Below, in pieces: positions 10,018 through 17,087 of a DNA stretch of 64,000 nt. The DNA lies in NCBI GenBank assembly GCA_947462875.1, contig CANHQJ010000006.1:124001-188000 (forward strand). Reading direction: 5' to 3'. The stretch is from Verrucomicrobiia bacterium. Lineage in GTDB: Bacteria > Verrucomicrobiota > Verrucomicrobiia > Verrucomicrobiales > Akkermansiaceae. Position 1 is the stretch's first letter; every line of letters starts with the position of its first letter. The notes under the pieces are model-generated. The model was not told the DNA's origin and did no database searches. It worked only from the letters and a program-made list of their open reading frames with translations. A program made the translations under genes and the position numbers.

Positions 10018-10955
10018 CCACACGCTGCCCCGAGCAGTGCTCCGACCACAGCTCCGCGGTGGCAGTTGTCGCCGCCGACCATGGCGTTGGCGGTGACGGC
10101 GGCGCTGAAGTCTTGGTGGTATTTCCAGGCGAGGTAGAGGGAGGCGGGCATGGACTCGGCGATGTAGCAGGCGGGGCTGAAGCGTTGGCCGATGATGTAG
10201 GTATCGGGCTGGGTGAGCCAGCCGTTTGCTTTGTTACCCGAAATCCAGTCGCCGGCTTCGCGGCGGATGGCATCGTGGAGCGACAGGCCCTCGCGGATAC
10301 GGAAAAGCAGCCGTGCAAGGGTATCCGCGGCGCGCTGGACGTTGGCGTGTTTGTGGGTGAGACCGACGTGTTCTTTTACCGTGGCGCGCAGTTCGGTGAG
10401 GTCGGCATCGCGCATGATGTAGCAGAGGGCGGGCAGCTGGGCGAGACCTCCGATGTGTTCGTCTTCGATGGCGCACTTGCGCGGGGCTTTGCCGGAGGCG
10501 TAGCGGGTGAAAAATCCGCGATGGTATTCCTCGAGGTAGGTATCGCGGTGCTTGCCGGGGGTGAGCATGAAATCGATGTAGTGGGCGAGCCAGGCATCGG
10601 GATCATAGCCGCCGTTTTTTTCGCAAAGCGTGACGAGTTCGGTGGCGAGTTGGAAGTTGAGAGTGTTTTCTCCGGCTTTGAGAAACTGATGGTAATGAAT
10701 GCCGCGCTGGCCCCAATAGACGGCTTGGTCGTGGAGGATTTCGCCTTTTTCATTGAGTGGGGTGTATTCCGAGCGCCAGAGGATGGAACCGGTATGGGGA
10801 TTTTTCGGCGCGAGGTAGCAGGTGATTTCGCCGTATTCGCGGCGCAGTGCCTCGCGGTCGTAGTACCAGTGCACGGGCATGGAAACGGCATCGGCTACGA
10901 GCGAGCCATGGTAGGCATCCGCAAAGACATCACGGAGTGGAGGACTTTCTAACAT
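9999..10955 (-). CDS. ADP-ribosylglycohydrolase family protein, C-terminus apparently shortened
   Basis: 318 residues from ATG 10955 (MLESPPLRDVFADAYHG). Family members remove ADP-ribose from proteins or small molecules using two metal ions. The N-terminal AYHGSLVADAVSMPVHW segment and the C-terminal NAMVGGDNCHRGAVVGALLGA segment correspond to the two metal-binding regions; the latter departs from the usual GGDTD form. The protein stops with ACGISKPF right after this helix, where relatives normally have several more helices, at the same place where the convergent toxin gene breaks off. A deletion joining both 3' ends is the simplest explanation. It overlaps the amine oxidase gene upstream by seven bases, so the pair is probably co-transcribed. 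Confidence 0.8.
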   Translation of the reverse strand: MLESPPLRDVFADAYHGSLVADAVSMPVHWYYDREALRREYGEITCYLAPKNPHTGSILWRSEYTPLNEKGEILHDQAVYWGQRGIHYHQFLKAGENTLNFQLATELVTLCEKNGGYDPDAWLAHYIDFMLTPGKHRDTYLEEYHRGFFTRYASGKAPRKCAIEDEHIGGLAQLPALCYIMRDADLTELRATVKEHVGLTHKHANVQRAADTLARLLFRIREGLSLHDAIRREAGDWISGNKANGWLTQPDTYIIGQRFSPACYIAESMPASLYLAWKYHQDFSAAVTANAMVGGDNCHRGAVVGALLGAACGISKPF

Positions 10956-12190
10956 ATGGGGAAATCTTCGAGGATGGCTCGGGCGGCAGCGGTGCCGCTG
11001 GCGAGTGCGGTATCGATGGAAGCGATGCCACAGTGATCGCCGCATTGGTAGAGTCCCGGTTTCAAGCGGGCGGGTTTTTCCGTTACGGTGCGCTGCGATG
11101 GCACGGCGTGGTGGATGTGATCAATGCGCAGTAGCTCCCAGGCCGTGGTGCTTTCGCCGAACCAATCGAGTAGTTGTGCGCGCACAAGGTTTTCCAGATC
11201 GGGGGCCTGGGCTTGCTCGGGATCGATCACGCTGATCGAGAGGAGATGTTTGCCCAGCGGGGCGTAGGCGGGTGAGACGGCGGTGAGAACCGTGAGATTG
11301 TTGATGGGGCCTTGACCCTCGCCGTTGAGCAGCAGAATGGGTTCCTCGATGGGAGCTGTGGGCACGGAGAAATAGAGGCAGGTTACGGAATTGGACGTGG
11401 GTGGAGGATTGCTCTGATCTAACAATCGCGCGGCGGTGGCGGCTTCGGTGGCGATGACGATGGCATCCGCCGTGAAAACCTCGCCATTTTCCAGATGCAC
11501 GGAATGTTCCGCGATGGTAGCCACGCGGGTGTTGAGTCGCAGGGATGAGTCGGGCAAGGAAGCGGCGAGTTGTCGGGGAATTTCCGCCATGCCGAGGGCG
11601 GGTATGGCGGTGTCGCCATTGGTGAAATGTTTCATCACAAACTCCATCTTACGGACTGTGGTATCGAGTTGGTTTTCCAAAAACACACCGCTGAGAAAAG
11701 GACGGAAAAAACGCTCGATCATCGATGAGGAAAAGCCCTCGGCGTGCAGTGCTTGCAAGCTGGTGAGCGATGCATCGTGGTGGGAAAAGTCGAAACCGCT
11801 CAGGCGCAAGCGACCCACGAGCAGTTTGTCGGCAAAGGATCCTATGGGATGGAAAGCACCGCGCAGTCCATCGATGGGATGCCGGAACGGATCCGCGACA
11901 CGATGCCATTTTCCGCCGAAGCGCACCATCGCACCGGGATAAAAGCGACGCAGATCGAGAGCCTGGTAATCGAGCAGGCGCTGAGCCTCGGGATAGGCGG
12001 TGAGCAACACCTGGAAGCCGCGGTCGAGAAGGTAACCATCCTGCATGTCGGTAGCGACACGGCCGCCGACACGGTCGGCAGCTTCGAGCAACACAAACGT
12101 TTTTCCCGCGTCCTGCAAACGGCGAGCACAGGCAAGTCCGGCGAGTCCGGCGCCGATGATGATGGTTGAGAATTTTTGGGAGTCTGGCAT
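10949..12190 (-). CDS. FAD-dependent amine oxidase/protoporphyrinogen-oxidase-like oxidoreductase
   Basis: 413 residues. The N-terminus has a Rossmann FAD-binding motif (IIIGAGLAGLACARRL) followed by the FAD ribose-binding glutamate (FVLLEAADRVGGRVATD), the GG doublet and the LDRGFQVLLTAYPEA substrate-side segment typical of amine oxidases and phytoene-desaturase-like proteins. The C-terminus has the second FAD segment (LYQCGDHCGIASIDTALASGTAAA). No signal peptide. It overlaps the ADP-ribosylglycohydrolase gene. A role in oxidising a cyclic imino acid from the adjacent hydroxyproline-like cluster is possible, but a 79-base gap with a palindrome separates it from that cluster. Confidence 0.85.
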   Translation of the reverse strand: MPDSQKFSTIIIGAGLAGLACARRLQDAGKTFVLLEAADRVGGRVATDMQDGYLLDRGFQVLLTAYPEAQRLLDYQALDLRRFYPGAMVRFGGKWHRVADPFRHPIDGLRGAFHPIGSFADKLLVGRLRLSGFDFSHHDASLTSLQALHAEGFSSSMIERFFRPFLSGVFLENQLDTTVRKMEFVMKHFTNGDTAIPALGMAEIPRQLAASLPDSSLRLNTRVATIAEHSVHLENGEVFTADAIVIATEAATAARLLDQSNPPPTSNSVTCLYFSVPTAPIEEPILLLNGEGQGPINNLTVLTAVSPAYAPLGKHLLSISVIDPEQAQAPDLENLVRAQLLDWFGESTTAWELLRIDHIHHAVPSQRTVTEKPARLKPGLYQCGDHCGIASIDTALASGTAAARAILEDFPIC

Positions 12191-12247
12191 GATGGGAGCG
12201 AAGACGCGTTACCATAGAAGGGAATGCGTATTGCGCAACTGCAAGAA

Positions 12248-12263
12248 GCGGACTAAAGTCCGC
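12248..12263. repeat. Short perfect palindrome between amine oxidase and DapA-like genes
   Basis: GCGGACT-AA-AGTCCGC (arms of 7 bases) lies in the gap 12191-12269, just downstream of the minus-strand dapA-like gene. It can form a small hairpin in RNA but lacks a clear U-run. I recall similar GCGGACTnnAGTCCGC elements as dispersed intergenic repeats in related genomes; only one copy occurs in this window. Confidence 0.45.
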
Positions 12264-12269
12264 GGTCCG

Positions 12270-13214
12270 TTATTTCCCCTCCCAAGCGGCCCACCAGGCG
12301 CGGAAGAGCGCGTGTTGTTGGTGCAGGTACATGCGCTGGCTGGCGCTGAGTTGGTCGTAGGAATTGATCTGATAGCGATAGGCATCGTGGCCTTCGAGGA
12401 CCATCAGTTCTTTGTAGAAAAGCACCAGATCGGGACCTTCGTCGAAGGTGGAGAGGACGGTGAGTGCCTCCGAAAGCTCGAGCGCATAGCGGCGTGCTTG
12501 CAAGTCGCCTTTGGCAGCCAGCTCGCAGAGCTCCACATAGCGGAGAATTTCCTTGGGCAGGGCATTGCCGACGCCAGTGATGGCACCGGTGGCACCGCAA
12601 TTGACGAAACCGTGATAGACCTGCGTGTCCACGCCCGCCATCAGGATGACCGAAGGGTCCTGGCTGGTGATGTGTTCAGCGGCGTAGCTGAGAGATTTGG
12701 CACCGCCGAATTCCTTGAAGCCGACCAGCGAGGGAAACTCGGCACGCAGGGAGAAGAACAAGTCGGCCTTGGTTTCAAATCCGTAATAAGGCGAGTTGTA
12801 AATAACGGCGGGGAGATCGCCGCCGGCTTTGAGGATTTCGCTGAAATGATGGCGCTGGGCCGTAGGGGAAAGGCCGCGCGACAGGACGCGGGGAATCACC
12901 ATCAACCCTTGGGCACCCACCTCGCGTGCGTGCGCGGCGAGCGCGGCGGCGGCGCGACCATTTTGGGCACCCGTGCCGACCACGGTGGGGATGCCGGCTT
13001 TGACCAAGAGCTCCACGCCGCGCATGCGCTGTTCGTCGGTGAGCAGCGGCCAGTCGCCCATGGAACCGCAATAGACCACACCGCGCATGCCTTGCTCCAT
13101 GAGATGCTGCCCGGTGGCGACGAGGGCATCGTAATTGATTTCCCCGTTTTCGAAACAGGGCGTCATGAGTGCGGGGATGGTGCCTTGGAAAATCGTTGCG
13201 TTAGAAGATGGCAT
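12270..13214 (-). CDS. Dihydrodipicolinate synthase/N-acetylneuraminate lyase family protein
   Basis: 314 residues from ATG 13214. It is a class I aldolase-type TIM barrel: VVYCGSMGDWPLLTDEQR replaces the usual GTTGE loop, AVIYNSPYYG holds the conserved tyrosine (about residue 139) and LVGFKEFGG holds the Schiff-base lysine (about residue 167). The unusual GSMGDW loop indicates a substrate other than pyruvate/aspartate semialdehyde. Because the next gene upstream encodes a 4-hydroxyproline epimerase-like protein, a role as pyrroline-4-hydroxy-2-carboxylate deaminase in hydroxyproline breakdown is a reasonable inference. The two genes run the same way, 90 bases apart. Confidence 0.85.
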   Translation of the reverse strand: MPSSNATIFQGTIPALMTPCFENGEINYDALVATGQHLMEQGMRGVVYCGSMGDWPLLTDEQRMRGVELLVKAGIPTVVGTGAQNGRAAAALAAHAREVGAQGLMVIPRVLSRGLSPTAQRHHFSEILKAGGDLPAVIYNSPYYGFETKADLFFSLRAEFPSLVGFKEFGGAKSLSYAAEHITSQDPSVILMAGVDTQVYHGFVNCGATGAITGVGNALPKEILRYVELCELAAKGDLQARRYALELSEALTVLSTFDEGPDLVLFYKELMVLEGHDAYRYQINSYDQLSASQRMYLHQQHALFRAWWAAWEGK

Positions 13215-13304
13215 GCGCGGACGGTGATACAATTCTGCAAAAAAGGAAACACCAATTTCGAGAAAAACACAGTACGCACTTGTAGCGCAGTTAACTCTCA
13301 GGGC

Positions 13305-14267
13305 TTACATCGATGAGGGGATGCCCAGGCGAAACGGATCGCTTTCATCAAAAAAGTAGGTGGATTCGCCGATGATCCAGGCTCGACCGGACACGGTGGG
13401 GATGACCAGCTTGTCATCGAGCGCCGCGACGGTGCCGGAAAAGACCGAGTCGAGAATGCCGGCTTGTCGCCAGACCTGACCGGACTGGATTTTCCCATCG
13501 GCAAACAGGCAGGCGAGCTTCGCGCTGGTCCCGGTGCCGCAGGGGGAGCGATCATAGGCGTTGCCGGGGCAGAGCACGAAATTTTTCGAGTCGGCCTTGG
13601 TCGGATCGGTGGGTGGGCCGAAGCATTCCACGTGATCGATCTCATCGCCATTCTCCGCCGTGATCTGGTGGGCAGCGAGGGCGTTTTTCACGGCAGTGGC
13701 GAAGGTTTGAAGTGCGGGAATGTTCTCGCGCTTGATCGCAGGACCCTGATCCTGGATGAGGAAAAACCAATTGCCGCCCCAGGCGATGTCGCCCGTGATG
13801 GGACCATAGCCGGGAACTTCTACGGTGACCGCCGCGCGTTCGCGGTAGCAGGGGACGTTCGCGACGCTGACCGTGCGATCGTCATGGACCGTGATCGTGA
13901 CCAGACCGGCAGGAGTTTCGATCGGGTGCGAGCCACCGGAAATTTTCCCCATGTGGACGAGAGTCTCCGCGAGACCGATCGTGCCGTGAATGCACATCGG
14001 AAGAGTGCTGGCGTTGTTGAAAAAAATCACGCCACAGAGATTGGCCGGATCTTGCGGCGGAAGCAGCAAAGCACCGACCATGGCATCGTGACCGCGCGGT
14101 TCGTTCGCGACACTGCTGCGCAGCCAATCGAATTTTTCGCGGAATATCTGCGATTGCTCCGCCATCGAACCGCCGCCGAGATCGGGGATGCCCGCTATGA
14201 CGACGCGGGTCGGTTCACCTCCGGTGTGGGAATCGATGACTTGGATTTTTTCTGAATAAGCTGGCAC
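13305..14267 (-). CDS. Proline racemase family protein, probably 4-hydroxyproline epimerase
   Basis: 320 residues, starting with GTG at 14267. The family fold is clear (IQVIDSHTGGEPTRVV at the start, NEPRGHDAMVGALL). Both catalytic cysteines are present: Cys92 in LPMCIHGTIGLAE and Cys243 in DRSPCGTGTSAKLA. Two cysteines argue for racemase or epimerase activity and against trans-3-hydroxyproline dehydratase, which has threonine at one position. Such enzymes turn trans-4-hydroxy-L-proline into cis-4-hydroxy-D-proline, the first step of hydroxyproline use. The neighbouring dapA-like gene fits this pathway. Exact substrate is inference. Confidence 0.88.
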   Translation of the reverse strand: MPAYSEKIQVIDSHTGGEPTRVVIAGIPDLGGGSMAEQSQIFREKFDWLRSSVANEPRGHDAMVGALLLPPQDPANLCGVIFFNNASTLPMCIHGTIGLAETLVHMGKISGGSHPIETPAGLVTITVHDDRTVSVANVPCYRERAAVTVEVPGYGPITGDIAWGGNWFFLIQDQGPAIKRENIPALQTFATAVKNALAAHQITAENGDEIDHVECFGPPTDPTKADSKNFVLCPGNAYDRSPCGTGTSAKLACLFADGKIQSGQVWRQAGILDSVFSGTVAALDDKLVIPTVSGRAWIIGESTYFFDESDPFRLGIPSSM

Positions 14268-14325
14268 GGGCGCAGTGTAGAATGGCGAGACCGATAGGCA
14301 ATCCGGAATTCCTGTGAGGCGCGAA

Positions 14326-14949
14326 TTAGTGTTTCAGCTTGAGCTTTTTGAGCTTTGGCTCGATCACATACTTGCAGTACGGATTTTTCGATTTGTTCTG
14401 CTCGTAGTAGTTCTGATGGTATTTTTCGGCAGGGTAAAAGGTGGCGGCGGCGGTGATTTCCGTGACGATGGGTTTATCGAAATTCGCCTGAGCGGCTTTT
14501 TTCGAGGCCTCGGCAAGGGTTTTCTGGGCATCGCTGTGATAGAAAATCGCGGAGCGATACTGCGGGCCCTCGTCGTTTCCCTGGCGATTGAGTGTGGTGG
14601 GGTCGTGCAGATCCCAAAACCAGGCGAGGACGCGCTCGGCGGTGACTTTTTTCGGATCGAACACCACCTGCACGACCTCGGCATGGCCGGTGGTCTTGGA
14701 GCAAATTTGTTCGTAGGTGGGATTGGCAACCGTGCCGCCCATGTAGCCCGAGGTGGCCGAGTAGACCCCGTCGAGCTGGCGGTAGGCGGCCTCGATGCAC
14801 CAGAAGCAGCCGGCACCGAGTGTGATGACTTCGGCACCCTCGGGCACCTTGGGTTTTTCGGCAGGAGCGGCATCGTCTTTCATGGCGGCGTCAGGTTCAC
14901 AGCACGCAAGGGCGGGAGCAAGGAAGAAAAGCAGAAGTTTGCGGAACAT
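14326..14949 (-). CDS. msrA: Exported peptide methionine sulfoxide reductase A
   Basis: A 207-residue MsrA with an N-terminal export signal (RKLLLFFLAPALACCEP; a cysteine at 16-17 could be lipidated, though the lipobox is poor). The catalytic motif GAGCFWC (Cys48) is followed by SGYMGGTVANPTYEQICSKTTGHAEVVQVVFDP and the YRSAIFYH and EKYHQNYYEQ segments typical of the family. It reduces methionine-S-sulfoxide in proteins, here presumably outside the cytoplasm. The tail is lysine-rich (KLKKLKLKH). Divergent from the secreted protease gene at 15071. No MsrB is fused or adjacent. Confidence 0.93.
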   Translation of the reverse strand: MFRKLLLFFLAPALACCEPDAAMKDDAAPAEKPKVPEGAEVITLGAGCFWCIEAAYRQLDGVYSATSGYMGGTVANPTYEQICSKTTGHAEVVQVVFDPKKVTAERVLAWFWDLHDPTTLNRQGNDEGPQYRSAIFYHSDAQKTLAEASKKAAQANFDKPIVTEITAAATFYPAEKYHQNYYEQNKSKNPYCKYVIEPKLKKLKLKH

Positions 14950-15024
14950 GCACTCACTTTGCCCGAGATCCCGGCGCTGTCAAATGAAAGATCGGCGCGT
15001 GCGATGGATTTCGAAAAGACATGC

Positions 15025-15053
15025 TTGTCATAGGCAAAAGCGCGTGCTAGGTT
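15025..15053 (+). promoter_or_regulatory. Candidate promoter for the HtrA-like protease pair
   Basis: TTGTCA (15025-15030) and TAGGTT (15048-15053), 17 bases apart, end 18 bases upstream of the protease ATG at 15071. Pattern match only. Confidence 0.45.
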
Positions 15054-15070
15054 CGCTAAAGAAAACGAAT

Positions 15071-16051
15071 ATGAACGTGCGCTTGGTGTTGCTTTTTTTG
15101 GGCTTGGTCACAATGGGCTTTTCGCAAGATCCCAAGCGATTGAGCATCAATGACAAAAAGGCTCCCGCCAACACGGAGGACATGCGCGCGATTGAGTCGG
15201 CGTTGAAAGGCTCGCTTGCCACGGCGCGCAAAGCGACGGTCTGCCTGGAACTGGGGCAGGGATCCGGCAGTGGCGTGATCATTTCCGCCGATGGCCTGAT
15301 TCTTACGGCTGCCCACGTCACAGGCGGTGTGGGCAAGGAAATCACCGCGATCCTTGGCGATGGGCGCAAGGTGAAGTGCGAGTCGCTGGGCCTCAGTTCC
15401 GATACGGACTGCGCGATGGCGAAGATCATCGACAAAGGCACCTATCCCTATGTCGAGGTGGATCGCTCGGATCTTTCGAAGCTGGGCGACTGGGTGTTTT
15501 CCCTCGGTCACTCCGGTGGCTATGACAAAAGCCGCGGCGCGGGTGTGAGAATCGGGCGCCTCGTCAAGGTCGCGGACTCTACCGTGCAGAGTGATTGCAC
15601 TCTCATCGGCGGCGATTCCGGAGGACCATTGTTTGACATGAGCGGTCGCTTGATCGGGATCCATTCGCGCGTGGGGGCGAATCTCCAGCAGAACATGCAT
15701 GTGCCGATTCGCGAGTTCCTGCGTCATTGGGACGATATGCTGCAAGGCCAGTTCCTGGGCGAGGGGCCGTTTGCGAAGAAGCCGAAAAAAGGCACGGGCT
15801 TTCTCGGCATCGGCTCGGAGGATGGTGCGGACGGAAAACTGCGAGTCACCAAGATCGGCCGTGAGTCACCGGCGGAAACCGCCGGGATCAAGGAGGGAGA
15901 TGTCATCCTGAAAATCGATGGCAAGGACATGAACAACAAGGACGACATGCAAAAACTTCTCAAAGAAAAAGCCGCCGATGACAAACTGGTGATCATGCTC
16001 CTGCGCGATGGCAAGGAAATGGAAATCACCGTGCGACTGGCGGAACGCTGA
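15071..16051 (+). CDS. Secreted trypsin-like serine protease with PDZ domain (HtrA/DegP type)
   Basis: 326 residues from ATG 15071 with an N-terminal signal peptide (VRLVLLFLGLVTMGFSQ). The trypsin-like domain has all three catalytic residues: His82 in LILTAAHVTGG, Asp113 in SSDTDCAMAKI and Ser183 in IGGDSGGPLFDM. One PDZ domain follows (about residues 225-320: FLGIGSEDGADGKLRV and SPAETAGIKEGDVILKIDGKDM). HtrA proteins degrade or chaperone damaged proteins in the periplasm; PDZ domains bind substrate C-termini. It has a single PDZ, like DegS. A degenerate relative follows after 16 bases and is likely co-transcribed. Confidence 0.92.
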   Translation: MNVRLVLLFLGLVTMGFSQDPKRLSINDKKAPANTEDMRAIESALKGSLATARKATVCLELGQGSGSGVIISADGLILTAAHVTGGVGKEITAILGDGRKVKCESLGLSSDTDCAMAKIIDKGTYPYVEVDRSDLSKLGDWVFSLGHSGGYDKSRGAGVRIGRLVKVADSTVQSDCTLIGGDSGGPLFDMSGRLIGIHSRVGANLQQNMHVPIREFLRHWDDMLQGQFLGEGPFAKKPKKGTGFLGIGSEDGADGKLRVTKIGRESPAETAGIKEGDVILKIDGKDMNNKDDMQKLLKEKAADDKLVIMLLRDGKEMEITVRLAER

Positions 16052-16067
16052 TCTTTTTACAATAATC

Positions 16068-17069
16068 ATGAAATGGCATTTATCGATCGCTCTCTTGGCT
16101 GCCAGCTGTGTGCTGGTGGCGGGCAACGAGACCCTGGAGTCCGAGTTCCGCACCAACGGAACCCTCATGCATGGTGTGGTCGAGCGGGCCCGGCAGTCCT
16201 TGCAGGAGTTCAGCGCGGTGGTCTATGACGGCCGCAAGGAAATCGCCTATGCCATTGTCATCACCGATGACGGTTACCTCGTTAGCAAATGGAGCGAACT
16301 GAAAAGCGCCAAGGAACTCAAGGTGAGGATCGATGATCAATTGTATGAGGAGGTGAAGCTCGTGAGCGGCGATACCCAGTGGGATGTATGTTTGTTGAAA
16401 ATATCCGCCACGGGCCTGAAACCTGTGGTCTTTGCGGAAAACAGCAAGGCAGATGAAGGCACCTGGGTGATTGCGAATGGCGCGACGAGCCGCTCGGAAC
16501 GCCGTCCGATGATCGGCATCATCAGTGCTCCTTCGCGCGAGATTCCGGCGGAAGGTGGTGCGGTGCTGGGCATTGAAATCATCGAGCAAAAAGGTGCCAT
16601 CATCGCTGGGGAAGTGCCGGAGATCAGCGGCGCCTTCAAAGCGGGCATTCGCAAGGACGATAAAATTCTCAAGCTCAACGACACCGCTCTCAAGAAGCGC
16701 GACGATCTGGTGGAGTTCATGAAGGATCGCAAGATTGGGGAAAAAATCGAAGTCACATACGATCGCAAAGGCAAACAACAGAAAGTGACGGTCGAGCTTC
16801 AGGGGCGGGCCGATACCTTTGGCAAAGAAGCATCGCGCAATGATCAGATGAGTGGCGATGTGTCCAATCGCCGCAGCGGATTTCCCCGCGTGCTGCAACA
16901 CGATGTGCAGGGTAGCAGCAAGACGGTGGGCGGGCCGTTGGTCGATCTCGATGGCAAGTGCGTCGGCATGAACATCGCCCGTGCGAATCGTGCGGAAAGT
17001 TTTGCCATTCCTGTCGAAGAACTCCGCGAAATCAGTCAGCGCCTCGCCGATCAAGCTAGGTCGAAGTAA
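16068..17069 (+). CDS. Degenerate HtrA-like protein with PDZ domain placed inside the protease fold
   Basis: 333 residues from ATG 16068 with a signal peptide (residues 1-20). Residues 40-150 resemble the first barrel of an HtrA protease, but the histidine position reads LVSKWSELK and only the aspartate region (TQWDVCLLKI, Asp106) survives. A PDZ-like domain follows (about 165-245: SGAFKAGIRKDDKILKLNDTAL). After it the C-terminal strands of a protease domain reappear (TVGGPLVDLDGKCVGMNIA and ESFAIPVEELREI), with valine in place of the serine in GNSGGPL. It therefore looks like a non-catalytic protein with the PDZ inserted before the active-site strand. It may regulate or guide substrates to the active protease encoded just upstream; that is inference. 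Confidence 0.78.
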   Translation: MKWHLSIALLAASCVLVAGNETLESEFRTNGTLMHGVVERARQSLQEFSAVVYDGRKEIAYAIVITDDGYLVSKWSELKSAKELKVRIDDQLYEEVKLVSGDTQWDVCLLKISATGLKPVVFAENSKADEGTWVIANGATSRSERRPMIGIISAPSREIPAEGGAVLGIEIIEQKGAIIAGEVPEISGAFKAGIRKDDKILKLNDTALKKRDDLVEFMKDRKIGEKIEVTYDRKGKQQKVTVELQGRADTFGKEASRNDQMSGDVSNRRSGFPRVLQHDVQGSSKTVGGPLVDLDGKCVGMNIARANRAESFAIPVEELREISQRLADQARSK

Positions 17070-17087
17070 AGCAGGAACCTGATGGTC

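Noticed and set aside
10018-10137. C-terminal part of the toxin frame as a functional toxin
   Set aside because: Residues after 10017 are merely the antisense of the ADP-ribosylglycohydrolase gene and have no toxin features.
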